55,082 bases of DNA from a bacterium (GCA_020849855.1 JADZFO010000036.1:1-55082); one strand, 5' to 3'; positions 41,652-50,889 are shown, counted from the first letter of the stretch. Numbers and translations are program-made. Notes: generated by a model from the sequence alone, not told the origin.

Positions 41652-42974
41652 TTAGTGCTGCAGCCCCTGGCTGCTGCCCTGCGGGCCGGGCGCAGCTTCA
41701 ATCTCCGCGTCCGGCTCGGCGAGGCCGTACTGCTCCATCAGCGCTGCCGTGGCAGCCAGGGCGGTATCCATCCGCTGCAGAACCTCGCTGATGACTGACG
41801 CGCTCATGGTCAGCGGCGGTTCCATGCGGATCACCTTGGGCCGGTTGAGCGTGAAGGCCACCAGGACCTTCTGCTCGATAACGTTGGCGATGAAGAGCTG
41901 GCTGATGTCCTGGCTGAAGGTGTCGATGCCGATCATCATGCCTATGCCGCGTACCTCGCGGATGACCTGCGGATAGCGGGCCTGCAGTGCGCGCAGCCCC
42001 TCCAGCAGCAGGCGGCCGTTCTCCGCGGCCCGCTGCGCCAGGTTCTCGGACTGCAGCAGCGCGATGGCCGCGCGGCCGGCGGCGCAGGCCAGTTCGTTCC
42101 CGCCGAAGGTGCTGGTGTGGACAAGGGGGTCCTGCTGGAACTTTTCCCAGACCCTGGCGGTGCCAATGGTGGCGCCGATGGGCATCACGCCGCCGCCAAG
42201 GCTCTTGGCCAGAACCATCATGTCCGGCTCCACGCCTTCGAACTCGCAGGCGAAGTTGCGCCCGGTGCGGCCAAGCCCGGTCTGCACCTCATCGGCGATG
42301 AAGAGCACGCCGCGGCGGCGTGTGATCTCCCGCACGGCGGTCAGATAGCCTGGCGGGGCGAGAATGATGCCGCCTTCACCCTGCACGGGCTCCAGCATGA
42401 CCGCGCCGGTATGCTCGTTGATCGCGGCTTCCAGCGCATCAGCATCCCCGAAGGGCACCTCGCCGAAGTGGTCCATCAGCGGGGCGAAGGGCGTCTGATA
42501 GCTGGGCCGGTGCGTGCTGGACAGGGAGCCCAGGGTCTTGCCGTGGTAGGCGTTGGTTGCGGAGATCACCCCCGGCTTGCCGGTGGTCAGGCGCGCCAGC
42601 TTGAGCGCTGCCTCGACTGCTTCGGTGCCGGAGTTGGAAATAAAGCTGTAGTCCAGGCCCGCCGGTGTGACCTGCGCCAGATCGTGCGCCAGGCCGGCAA
42701 GCTGTCCGTTAAGCAGCAGCTTGGAGCTCATCGGCATGCGGCCGAGCTGCTCGCTGACCGCGGCGAGGATGGCCGGGTGGCGATGGCCGAAGTTATAGCT
42801 GCCATAGCCGCCGACGCAGTCGATGAACTCGCGGCCGTCGGCGGTGCGCACGGTCCAGCCTTCGGCCTCGACCTCGGTGCTGTCCAGGCCCATGAAGGAG
42901 ACCAGGCTCAGGAAGCCGCCGTTGACGTGCTGCTGATACCAGAGCTTGACTTCGCTCTCTGAGGGAAGCTGCAT
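41652..42974 (-). CDS. Class-III aminotransferase (putrescine/ornithine aminotransferase-like)
   Basis: 440 residues, PLP-dependent class-III aminotransferase. VGGYGSYNFGHRHPAI opens the domain, SNSGTEAVEAALKLAR binds the PLP phosphate, AYHGKTLGSLS and EPVQGEGGI follow, IADEVQTGLGRTG has the PLP Asp, and LAKSLGGGVMP has the Schiff-base Lys near residue 257; HTSTFGGN completes the site. The N-terminal arm with YQQHVNGGFLSLVSF is reminiscent of putrescine aminotransferase (PatA). Substrate remains open. The 25 C-terminal residues are disordered. A consensus TATAAT lies six bases before ATG 42974, leaderless type. Confidence 0.9.
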   Translation of the reverse strand: MQLPSESEVKLWYQQHVNGGFLSLVSFMGLDSTEVEAEGWTVRTADGREFIDCVGGYGSYNFGHRHPAILAAVSEQLGRMPMSSKLLLNGQLAGLAHDLAQVTPAGLDYSFISNSGTEAVEAALKLARLTTGKPGVISATNAYHGKTLGSLSSTHRPSYQTPFAPLMDHFGEVPFGDADALEAAINEHTGAVMLEPVQGEGGIILAPPGYLTAVREITRRRGVLFIADEVQTGLGRTGRNFACEFEGVEPDMMVLAKSLGGGVMPIGATIGTARVWEKFQQDPLVHTSTFGGNELACAAGRAAIALLQSENLAQRAAENGRLLLEGLRALQARYPQVIREVRGIGMMIGIDTFSQDISQLFIANVIEQKVLVAFTLNRPKVIRMEPPLTMSASVISEVLQRMDTALAATAALMEQYGLAEPDAEIEAAPGPQGSSQGLQH

Positions 42975-42980
42975 GGCAGG

Positions 42981-42986
42981 ATTATA
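42981..42986 (-). promoter_or_regulatory. -10 box of the class-III aminotransferase gene
   Basis: Perfect TATAAT on the minus strand, six bases before ATG 42974. Confidence 0.6.
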
Positions 42987-43023
42987 GGAGCCGCGCCGCT
43001 GCGCCGCCCGCTCGCGGATCTGA

Positions 43024-46000
43024 TCAGGGCTGGCTCAGCTCCAGCATCTGCTTTTCAGCCTTCGCCTCGCTTTCGCTCCCATCGGGCCAGCGCACCTTGA
43101 TGCCCCTGGCCCTGGCGCCGGAGGGCAGGTCCACTAGCAGCGGGCCGCTGTAGCTGCCCAGATATCCGCTGCCGGCCTGGACTTCACGCAGCAGGCTGGT
43201 GCCGTCTTCCAGCTCAATGCTGACCCGCGTGCCGACGGCCTGGCTGTTCGCGCCCTTGCCGCGCAGTCGCAGCATCAGGCTGCCGGGCTGGCCGCTGCCC
43301 TGGGCCAGGCAGATCTGGGGCTGGCCGACACTGGTGGAGACCAGCAGGTCCGAACGGCCGTCGCTGTTCAGGTCGGCCGGGATCGCGCTGCGCGTGTCCC
43401 AGGGCATGCTGATACCGCTCTCGGCCGGGGAGAGAGCCTCGAAATTGCAGTCGCCTTTGCCCAGCAGCAGGACACCGTAGCCCGCGTTCCAGCGGCCGGT
43501 CTCGGGCTGAGTGGCATAGAAGTTGCCGGCCATGCTGATGTCCAGCTTGCCGTCGGCGTTGAAGTCTGCGATGCCAAGGCCAAAGGCGGGGGCCCACTGG
43601 GCTTCCTCCGGCAGGGGCATTTCGCTGAAGCTGCCGCCATCGTTGCGCAGCAGCAGGCTGTGCAGGTCGCCGGCGTCGTAGCGCTCGGCTGTCTTTAGAC
43701 CCTCGCCATACACATCCTCAAGCGTGGCGTCCGCAAAGGAGGCCCATGAACTGAACTTCTGCGGGATGTACTTGATGGCATAACCGCTGCAGGAGCGGCC
43801 GCGGCCGGGCAGCATGCAGCCGTCGTTGCGGTACTTCACCTCGATCAGGTCGCGAGTGCCGCTGCCGTCGAAGTCATTGGCAAAGAGGGTTACCGGCTTG
43901 TTCTCGTCGGGCTTGGGGTGGTACTTGACGTTGGTGCCGGTGTTGCCGGCCGCGATGTCCAGATCACCGTCGTTGTCGAAGTCGCCCACGCCCAGCGACT
44001 GCCACCAGCCGCTGTGCTGGCTGAGCTCAAGCCGGGTCTTGAAGACGCCGCCTTCGTTGGGCCAGTACTCAATCCTGCCCCAGCGGACGGCCAGCAGCAG
44101 ATCGGGGCTGCCATTGCCGTCAATATCGGCGAACTGGGCTTCGGAGATCTGGCCCTGGCGGCCGACCTCACTTCCCAGCTGCGCGGTTGCATCGCTGAAG
44201 TTGCCCTGTCCATCGTTGAGCCAGAAGGCGCTGGGTACATTCATGGCATAGGCATAACGCCGGATGTGCCCGGCGAGGAAGAGGTCCAGGTCGCCGTCGG
44301 AGTCGATATCCGCGGCGCAGGCGCTGCCCGTGGATACGGTGCGCGCCGGAACACTGGCCGCGCTGAAGCCGGACTCGCCGTTCAGCAGCACCTTGCTTTG
44401 ATAGACCGCGCTGCCCAGCTCGGCCTCCATGCCGCCGCTGGTGATGAGCAGGTCGGGCCGGCCGTCGCCATTGGCCTCAAACCACAGGGCGCTCATCTCC
44501 TCAGCCTCCGCCGGCAGCATGCCGTTGAGGGCGTTGCTTGGCTTGAATCCGCCGCGGCCATCGCCCAGCAGGAGCTGGCCGCTCTGGCCCGCCGGGCCGC
44601 AGAGATAGACGTCCAGAGTGCCGTTACCGTCCGCATCCGCCACGGCGGCTCCAGTGCCAAGTGTGCTCTGCATCACCGGCAGCAGCGGTTCAGCCTCGAA
44701 CTCGGCCTCCAGGGTGAAGGCTTCCTTCTGCTGCCAGTCCAGCGGCCGCTGCTCAAAGAGCGCAGCGGGCCGGCTGGGCTGCCACAGCGGCAGGCCGCGG
44801 GCCTTGCTGATCTCATGCAGGTTGCCGGCTTGAAGCTTCTCGTGGACCTGGAAGGAGCCATCGGGCCAGCGGATCTCCAGCTTGTCGACCTGCTCAGCCT
44901 GACCCAGGCCAAGGTAGATCTCGCCGCCTTCGCCGGAGGCGAAGCCGCGGGCAATGATCACATCGTGAACCTGGACCTGCCCGTCAAAGTGCGCCCAGAC
45001 CCGCGCGCCGACCGCCTGCGGGTTGAGCTTGCTGCCGGGGTCGCGCAGGCGCAGGACAGCGCGGTTGTCCACCGCGACGTCATTTCGGTAAACGGCGACG
45101 GGGCCGTTGGTGGTGTTGACGATGATGTCCTGGTCGCCGTCGCCGTCATAGTCAGCCACGCTGGCGCCGCAGCCAATGGCGTTGTCGTGGATGCCCCAGT
45201 TGTCGGGAGCAGCGCTGTAGTTCAGCGCAGTAGAGGCTGTGAAGATGCGGTCGTCCGTCAGGTAAGGCGGCAGGGAGAGAATCAGCTCGTCGATCTCCTC
45301 GCGCGGCCGGCCCTCCTTGCGCATCCGGGTGACCAGGTTGTCGACATCCACCTCGATGCCCTTGTTGATATAGCCGTTGGTGCAGAAGACCTCCGGCAGG
45401 CCGCTGCAGTCCAGGTCGGCCAGGCGCACGCTCCAGGTCCACTCGGAAGCCTGCAGGTTAGCGCCTTCGGCCAACTCGCTCATCCAGCCGCCGCCGCGGT
45501 TCACAAACAGGGTGTTGCGCATGTTCTGCTGGGGATGCAGGTTGATCAGCTCCCAGCGGAAGGTGTACATATCGCCGCTCTGCTTGCGGGCGTCCTTGTA
45601 ATTCCCCGGCAGCATGTCGCCAACGAAGAAGTCCACTTCGCCATCGTTGTTGATGTCACCGGCATCCGAGCCCATGGAGAAGAAGGAGGTGCGGCGCAGC
45701 ATCTCGCGGGCCTTGTCGGTGAAGGTGCCATCCCCGTTGTTGAGGAAGTAGTAGTCGGGCGTTTCATAATCACCGGAGATGTACAGATCCGGCAGGGCGT
45801 CGTTGTTGAAGTCAGTGGTCAGGGCGCCGAGCGTCCAGCCATAGCGCAGGATGCCGGCCTCTTTGGCCTTGTCGCTGAAATGGCCTTTGCCGTCATTGAT
45901 GAAGAGCTGCGCAGGATCGGGGCGCGGATAGATCACGCCATTCTCAAACTTGTAGACCTTGCCGGCCAGTTCGGCAGGCGCGGTGACAATGCCCTGCTCG

Positions 46001-46692
46001 TCGAACTGCAGCTCCTTATTGCGCTTGTAGGCCTCGGGCACGGCGTCCGCGAAGCGGTCATAAAGGTAGTTGCCCTGGTAGATGTCGAGGTCGCCGTCCA
46101 GATCGGCGTCAAGGAAGGCGGCGCAGATGCTGAAGTACTCTGAGTTCAGCCCCATGGTGGCGGCCTGGTCGCTGAAGTGTCCCGCGCCGTCATTGATGAA
46201 CACAGCGTTCGGGCCGTTCATGTTGCAGACGTAAAGGTCCTGGTCCTGGTCTGCATCCAGATCGACGAAGTAGGCGCCAGCGCTCCAGAGCTCGCCGCAG
46301 CCCAGGGCTTCACCGCTTTCGGCCGTGACATCGCTGAACTTCCAGTCGCCATCGTTGCGGTAGAGGCGGTTGGATTCCTCAACATTGCAAAGGTACAGAT
46401 CCAGGTCGCCGTCGCCGTCGTAGTCGCCCGAGGCGACGCCGCCCCAGAAGTTGCGCAACGAGACGCGGATGGCCCGGCTGTCGGCCTTGTTGGTGAAGTC
46501 GAGGCCGGTATCCGCAGCCGGCAAAGTTGAAAAAATCCGGCTGCTTTCAGCCGCTGGCGTGGCCAGCGGAGTGCTCATGAGCGCATTGGCTGAGCTTGTC
46601 GGCGTCCTGCCGTCGCCGGACTGCCGGCAGGAAAGGATGGCCGCGCAAACAAGTGCGGTGGCGACTGACAGCCAGAACCGTGAACCGTCCAT
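43024..46692 (-). CDS. FG-GAP/VCBS-repeat lipoprotein with two ASPIC/UnbV domains
   Basis: 1222 residues. Lipobox AILSC (Cys22). Many calcium-type FG-GAP/VCBS units with D-x-D-x-D-G loops (GDYDGDGDLDLYLCN, DFNNDALPDLYISG, DIDSDGDLDLFLAG, DFNADGKLDISMAG) build one or two seven-bladed propellers. An ASPIC/UnbV domain (VGARVWAHFDGQVQVHD ending in IRWPDGSFQVHEKL) stands near residues 570-650 and a second one closes the protein (VGTRVSIELEDGTSLLRE ending in VRWPDGSESEA). The doubled plan propeller-ASPIC-propeller-ASPIC suggests internal duplication. Probably a surface adhesin or glycan-binding protein. A TATAAT lies about 65 bases upstream, with GGGGGAT near ATG 46692. Confidence 0.88.
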   Translation of the reverse strand: MDGSRFWLSVATALVCAAILSCRQSGDGRTPTSSANALMSTPLATPAAESSRIFSTLPAADTGLDFTNKADSRAIRVSLRNFWGGVASGDYDGDGDLDLYLCNVEESNRLYRNDGDWKFSDVTAESGEALGCGELWSAGAYFVDLDADQDQDLYVCNMNGPNAVFINDGAGHFSDQAATMGLNSEYFSICAAFLDADLDGDLDIYQGNYLYDRFADAVPEAYKRNKELQFDEQGIVTAPAELAGKVYKFENGVIYPRPDPAQLFINDGKGHFSDKAKEAGILRYGWTLGALTTDFNNDALPDLYISGDYETPDYYFLNNGDGTFTDKAREMLRRTSFFSMGSDAGDINNDGEVDFFVGDMLPGNYKDARKQSGDMYTFRWELINLHPQQNMRNTLFVNRGGGWMSELAEGANLQASEWTWSVRLADLDCSGLPEVFCTNGYINKGIEVDVDNLVTRMRKEGRPREEIDELILSLPPYLTDDRIFTASTALNYSAAPDNWGIHDNAIGCGASVADYDGDGDQDIIVNTTNGPVAVYRNDVAVDNRAVLRLRDPGSKLNPQAVGARVWAHFDGQVQVHDVIIARGFASGEGGEIYLGLGQAEQVDKLEIRWPDGSFQVHEKLQAGNLHEISKARGLPLWQPSRPAALFEQRPLDWQQKEAFTLEAEFEAEPLLPVMQSTLGTGAAVADADGNGTLDVYLCGPAGQSGQLLLGDGRGGFKPSNALNGMLPAEAEEMSALWFEANGDGRPDLLITSGGMEAELGSAVYQSKVLLNGESGFSAASVPARTVSTGSACAADIDSDGDLDLFLAGHIRRYAYAMNVPSAFWLNDGQGNFSDATAQLGSEVGRQGQISEAQFADIDGNGSPDLLLAVRWGRIEYWPNEGGVFKTRLELSQHSGWWQSLGVGDFDNDGDLDIAAGNTGTNVKYHPKPDENKPVTLFANDFDGSGTRDLIEVKYRNDGCMLPGRGRSCSGYAIKYIPQKFSSWASFADATLEDVYGEGLKTAERYDAGDLHSLLLRNDGGSFSEMPLPEEAQWAPAFGLGIADFNADGKLDISMAGNFYATQPETGRWNAGYGVLLLGKGDCNFEALSPAESGISMPWDTRSAIPADLNSDGRSDLLVSTSVGQPQICLAQGSGQPGSLMLRLRGKGANSQAVGTRVSIELEDGTSLLREVQAGSGYLGSYSGPLLVDLPSGARARGIKVRWPDGSESEAKAEKQMLELSQP

Positions 46693-46758
46693 TCAGATCC
46701 CCCACAGACAGGCGGATGACGCAGGGCCGGCCCGGACGCAGTACGGGCCTTCAATCCG

Positions 46759-46764
46759 ATTATA
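46759..46764 (-). promoter_or_regulatory. -10 box of the FG-GAP lipoprotein gene
   Basis: TATAAT on the minus strand about 65 bases before ATG 46692. Unlike the leaderless genes, this one has a leader and a purine-rich ribosome binding site. Confidence 0.45.
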
Positions 46765-46823
46765 ACTTCGCGCGAACGGATTTGACGGCAGTTTACCGTC
46801 CTTCGATGCGTCCAGCCCTATCT

Positions 46824-49800
46824 TTAGAGCTGGCCCACGCCGGTGAGGCTGGGAGCGCCGAGAACCACCTTCAGCGCAACTCCGTCGCTGGGGATGCCGT
46901 GGCGGTTGACCACGACCGTGCTGTTGCTGGGCGCGCCGGTCGGCACGGTCACGACAATGCTCGTATCGTTCCAGCTGTTGATGCTCCCCGCGCTGCCGCT
47001 GAAGGTAACGCTGGAGAAGTCATTCGCTGCGTTTGTGCCAAAGCCTGTGCCGGTGATGGTCAGCTGCTGGCCGCGCACGATGCGCGTGTGGCTCAGTGAG
47101 CTGATCTGCGGGGCCGTGACAAGCTGCGCCTCGTCCATCCACCAGCCCGTCCGAACAACCGCTACATCGCTTGTCATCTGCCAGGCCAGCTTGATCTTCT
47201 GGTTGTTGTAGGCATCCAGGCGCGCACCGGCGGCCTGCCAGGTCGGCGTGCCCTGGCCCGTGAACTGGTTGAGCTGCGTCCAGGTGTTCAGGTTGGTTGT
47301 CACAAAGAGGCGGCCGAAGTCCCAGCCGGTTTCCAGGTCGTACTTGTGCAGATAGCCGATGCCTGGGTCGTTAAGGGTGCCGATGTTCAGCGTGGGGCTG
47401 ATAAACCAGTCCGACTCGTTGTCGTCATAGTTCCCGCCTGTGCCGCAGTGGTAGCCACCGCTGGGGTTGTAGCCAAAGTTATTGGCCCAGTACCATTCGC
47501 CGGCGCCGCTTTCGTCCTTGATCCGCCAGACGGTGCCGATGCTGCTGCCGAAGTTCTCGCTCCAGGGCACATTCAGGCCGGCATTGCTGATGGTCCAGCT
47601 TACGCTGGCCTCCGCGGTCTGGAAGTCCGCGTCATAGGCCACGGCCTTGAAGGTCGTCGCTCCGTTGAAGAGCCAGTCCGAGTTGAAGTCATAGGTAAAG
47701 GGCGCGCTGTAATCGCTGGTCAGCAGATCGTTGCCGTTAAGCAGGAAGTCCACGCCGGTGACCGCCTCGTCATCCGTGGCGGTTACCGTGATGGTCTGAA
47801 CGCCGGTCAGAGTGCTGCCGGTGCCGGGAGTGATGGAAATGACCTGCGGGGCGGCGGAGATCTCCTTGATCTCGAACTCGTCGATCCACCAGCCGGCCTC
47901 TGTGCCGGATGTGCGGTTCAGGCTGGTGGAGTCCAGCTTGAAGACCAGATAGATCTGGTCACCGACGTAGTCCAGGAGGTCAACGGCTGTGTAATGCCAG
48001 CTCAGGTTGTTGCCGGTCTGCGCACTAAGCAGGTCCAGGCTGGCGCCATTGTCATCCGTGGCAAAGACGCGGATGGTGTTCTCGCCTGAGGCCACGCGGT
48101 AGCGCTGGCGGAAGCGGCAGACCGGATGCGTTGTTCCGGTCAGGTCGAGGCGCAGGCTGACGAAGCTGTCGTGCTCGTTGTAGTCATAGCCGGCGTTGGG
48201 GTTCGAGCTCTTGCCGATGCCCCCGCAGGTGACGCCGCTGAGGGTGCGGGCCTGCCAGCGTTCGCGGCCCGAGGGGTCATAGACCGCCCAGGCGCCGACT
48301 CCGGCGTCGAAGTTCTCGAAGTAAGGCACGCTTTGGCCGCTGTTGCTGACGCTTACCGTGATCTCGTCAATGCCGATTTCCTCAGTGCTGGCATTGGCGT
48401 CTCCGGCGTCGTCATAGGCAATGGCCCTGATCTTGCGGCTGCCGGCGTAGATCGGGCGGCTATCGAAGCTGAGGCTATAGGGGGCTGTACTGTCACTGCC
48501 CAGGATCGCCCCGTTGCAGTAGAACTCCACGCGCAGGATGCTGCGCCCGCTGCCTGCAGTGACGTCCACATCCACAGTCGTGTTGCCACTCACGGCCGCA
48601 CCGTCAACAGGGGAGGTGATGTTCACCACCGGGGCGTTGGCGGTCTTGACCGTGACATCCAGCGTCATCGAGTCGCCGGGCGCGCTGATCTCGGATAGCT
48701 GGATGAAGGTGTTGGACCCGGGGCTGGGATAGTTGCGAGAGTGCGGATTGCTGGTGTCGTTGAAGAAACCGGTGTAGTCACTGTCCGGGTTGCCGGCATA
48801 CCAGAGGTTCGGGCCGGAGCCGTTGTTGCCGTCGTCCAGTTCATCCTTCGGGGTAGCGGTGTCCTTGGTGGCCGCTGAGTAGCCGTTGGCTGCCTCGACA
48901 TCCACATGCTTGCGGTCCTCATTGGCATTGTCGCCATTGCCGCCTGCGATGCTGTCGTCGATATGCAGGACCAGCAGCCCTTCACCGGGCCGGTTGGCGT
49001 CTGTCTTCTTCTTGCGATAGTTCGCCACCAGGAAGTACTGGCTCTCCTGTTTGCCGTTGGTCCAGACCTTCAGCACATTTGGCGCGTCCTGGTAGTTTCC
49101 AAGGCTGTAGTTGTCCAGGTTCTCCGTCACAACCTGTGGTGTGACCCAGCCAAGCTGGGTCTTGCACCAGGGGTCAGGAGAGGGCGGCTTCTGGCCGTTG
49201 TCATAGTTGTAGGCCATCAGGCTCCAGTAGCCCATGCCGGCGGAGCCGCCGTTCACGTCATAAAGGTCCGGCAGGCCCAGGATATGGCCGTACTCGTGGG
49301 CCGAGATGACCATGGTCCAGGAGTCGGAGCCGCCATAGCTGCCGTTGCCGCTGTAGCCGGTGATGAAGTAGCTGTCGATCTTCACTCCGTCCACAGTGAT
49401 ATTCAGCCCGCCGCCGCGGTGCGGCCACAGGCCGCCCTGGAACACGGCGTTGGGGTAGAAGCACATAACCGTGTCCACATAGCCGTCGCCGTCCACGTCG
49501 TACTGGCTGAAGTCAAAACCGTTAGCGTCAGCGTCGAGGATGGCCTCCTTGACCAGCCAGTTGCCACCGTTGTCGATGTACCACTGCTTGGTGTTGTCAG
49601 CCTTGCACCAGCCGTCGCCGCCAGGGCCGCAGTTGGGTACCGCGCCGGTGACGTCCAGCAGGCCATAGCTGACCTCCTGGAAATAGTCGCGGAAGGAAGG
49701 GTAGGGCTCAGTGCTATCGCTGAAGAAGCGGGCGTTGAAGTAGTTGATGTTGTAGGTGCCGTAGCTGGCGCTCTGATCCTGGAAGTCCGCGCGCAGCACC

Positions 49801-50222
49801 ACAATCTTGTTGTTGCCGGTGGGCGGGGCGGTGGAGGCGCGCCGCACGTTGGCCGGGGCTTCATAGCCCAGCTCCAGCAGGTCGAAGTGGTTGACCCGGC
49901 CGTCCAGGTTGAGGTCATAGCTCCGGGCGGCAGGGCTGTCGGCAGCCTGGCCCAGCTCAGCGTTCACCGCCTCGGTGCTCGCGCCGAAGTAGCTCTCGAT
50001 GCCACGCTGGCTGTCTGCCGGCGTACCGGTCAGGGGCTCGGCCTTGCCAAACTCCAGCTCGTTGAGCCTGGGCCACATTTCCTGCCACAGGGCCTCTTTC
50101 TCCGGGCTGTCAAACCACTCCTGCGGCGGACGGACCACGGCCTCCGCCGGCAGGCTGATGGCCAGCCAGAGCAGAGCAGCGCAGATGAGGGTGAAGAAGC
50201 GCCCCAGCGCCGCGCGGCTCAT
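46824..50222 (-). CDS. Secreted M6-family metalloprotease with dockerin-like loop, Ig-like, MAM-like and IPT/TIG domains
   Basis: 1132 residues. Signal peptide 1-28. Near residues 100-115 is a single dockerin/EF-hand loop, DLNLDGRVNHFDLLELGYEA. The M6 (immune inhibitor A-type) catalytic domain follows: FRDYFQEVSYGLLDVTG, VDGDGYVDTVMCFY and the zinc site HEYGHILGLPDLYD near 306-319, with MGYWSLMAYN behind it (Met-turn). Downstream are Ig-like domains (VVNITSPVDGAAVSGN; VISITPGTGSTLTG), two MAM-like/jelly-roll domains (VPYFENFDAGVGAWAVYD; VPWSENFGSSIGTVWRI) and a terminal IPT/TIG domain (GQQLTITGTGFGTNA). It degrades extracellular protein. The start overlaps the stop of the cohesin-like lipoprotein gene as ATGA, so the two are made together. 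Confidence 0.9.
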   Translation of the reverse strand: MSRAALGRFFTLICAALLWLAISLPAEAVVRPPQEWFDSPEKEALWQEMWPRLNELEFGKAEPLTGTPADSQRGIESYFGASTEAVNAELGQAADSPAARSYDLNLDGRVNHFDLLELGYEAPANVRRASTAPPTGNNKIVVLRADFQDQSASYGTYNINYFNARFFSDSTEPYPSFRDYFQEVSYGLLDVTGAVPNCGPGGDGWCKADNTKQWYIDNGGNWLVKEAILDADANGFDFSQYDVDGDGYVDTVMCFYPNAVFQGGLWPHRGGGLNITVDGVKIDSYFITGYSGNGSYGGSDSWTMVISAHEYGHILGLPDLYDVNGGSAGMGYWSLMAYNYDNGQKPPSPDPWCKTQLGWVTPQVVTENLDNYSLGNYQDAPNVLKVWTNGKQESQYFLVANYRKKKTDANRPGEGLLVLHIDDSIAGGNGDNANEDRKHVDVEAANGYSAATKDTATPKDELDDGNNGSGPNLWYAGNPDSDYTGFFNDTSNPHSRNYPSPGSNTFIQLSEISAPGDSMTLDVTVKTANAPVVNITSPVDGAAVSGNTTVDVDVTAGSGRSILRVEFYCNGAILGSDSTAPYSLSFDSRPIYAGSRKIRAIAYDDAGDANASTEEIGIDEITVSVSNSGQSVPYFENFDAGVGAWAVYDPSGRERWQARTLSGVTCGGIGKSSNPNAGYDYNEHDSFVSLRLDLTGTTHPVCRFRQRYRVASGENTIRVFATDDNGASLDLLSAQTGNNLSWHYTAVDLLDYVGDQIYLVFKLDSTSLNRTSGTEAGWWIDEFEIKEISAAPQVISITPGTGSTLTGVQTITVTATDDEAVTGVDFLLNGNDLLTSDYSAPFTYDFNSDWLFNGATTFKAVAYDADFQTAEASVSWTISNAGLNVPWSENFGSSIGTVWRIKDESGAGEWYWANNFGYNPSGGYHCGTGGNYDDNESDWFISPTLNIGTLNDPGIGYLHKYDLETGWDFGRLFVTTNLNTWTQLNQFTGQGTPTWQAAGARLDAYNNQKIKLAWQMTSDVAVVRTGWWMDEAQLVTAPQISSLSHTRIVRGQQLTITGTGFGTNAANDFSSVTFSGSAGSINSWNDTSIVVTVPTGAPSNSTVVVNRHGIPSDGVALKVVLGAPSLTGVGQL

Positions 50223-50773
50223 CGCTGCGATTCCTGCAGGACGCAGCGCAGGTCCTGCCTGCGGCTGTCGCGGGCTTTGATGCGCTCCGGGCTGAGATCG
50301 AGCTGGAAGTCAGCCGCCACCGCAGCGGCATCGGCAGGGTCATTGCTCAGCGGCCGGACCACGATTGAATAGAGATTCAGGTTGCCGTCCATACCCGGCC
50401 CCGCCATACGACGGGTGTAGGCGAAATCGAGGCGTCCCGGCTCTGGCTCGCCGCTGACATAGAGCGCCTGGCTGGGGTCGCCGAGACCACCGCCGGCCTC
50501 GGCCGCCAGCACTTCATAGCGTGTGTTGTCATAGCTGATGCTGCCGGCAAACTGATACAGGTCGCGCGCCAGCGGAGCAGCGAGTGTCACCCGCCAGTTC
50601 TGCCCCTCGGGGCGCGCGCTCAGGCTCAGGGCTATCTCCCTGGCTGGCGGGGACTGGTTTCCGCCCGCGTTGCCCTGAGTGCCGCTGGCCGGAGCCTTGG
50701 CCCCATTGCCCCCGCAGGAACAGAGAAGAAGGAGAGTCAGGGCGCATAACGCGCCTGGCAGAGTGCGCAGCAT
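50219..50773 (-). CDS. Cohesin-like lipoprotein, partner of the M6 protease
   Basis: 184 residues. Signal peptide and lipobox CSC (Cys20), a Gly/Asn/Pro-rich linker, then about 120 residues with the pattern of a cohesin fold: LSLSARPEGQNWRVTLAAP, LYQFAGSISYDNTRYEVLAA, a PGRLDFAYTRRMAGPG-type strand pair and NLNLYSIVVRP. Cohesins bind dockerin modules. The next gene, overlapping by ATGA, encodes a protease with a dockerin-like calcium loop, so this lipoprotein could tether the protease to the outer membrane. Docking is inference. GGAGG lies four bases before ATG 50773, and a TATAAT lies about 36 bases upstream of the start. Confidence 0.65.
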   Translation of the reverse strand: MLRTLPGALCALTLLLLCSCGGNGAKAPASGTQGNAGGNQSPPAREIALSLSARPEGQNWRVTLAAPLARDLYQFAGSISYDNTRYEVLAAEAGGGLGDPSQALYVSGEPEPGRLDFAYTRRMAGPGMDGNLNLYSIVVRPLSNDPADAAAVAADFQLDLSPERIKARDSRRQDLRCVLQESQR

Positions 50774-50808
50774 GATGCCTCCGGCAGAGCCTTTGAGACT
50801 GAAGCTTG

Positions 50809-50838
50809 ATTATACGGTCAGTTATGCGGCTCTGCCAG
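50809..50838 (-). promoter_or_regulatory. Promoter of the cohesin-like/M6 protease operon
   Basis: On the minus strand CTGGCA (50838-50833), an 18-base spacer and TATAAT (50814-50809). It lies downstream of the terminator at 50851-50889, so the operon does not depend on reading through it. Confidence 0.5.
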
Positions 50839-50850
50839 AGGCTTTCGAGT

Positions 50851-50889
50851 CAAAAACAGAAGCGGCAGCCCGGATACTCCGGCTGCCGC
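50851..50889 (-). terminator. Strong rho-independent terminator on the minus strand
   Basis: Stem GCGGCAGCC/GGCTGCCGC (50862-50870 and 50881-50889), extended by GGA/TCC with one bulged base. Read on the minus strand it is followed by TTCTGTTTTTG. It ends a minus-strand transcript for which there is no protein gene. Confidence 0.8.

Noticed and set aside
43918-46143. 740-codon open frame opposite the FG-GAP lipoprotein
   Set aside because: The sequence is a mirror of calcium loops (V-D-V, A-V-A-V patterns) without own motifs.
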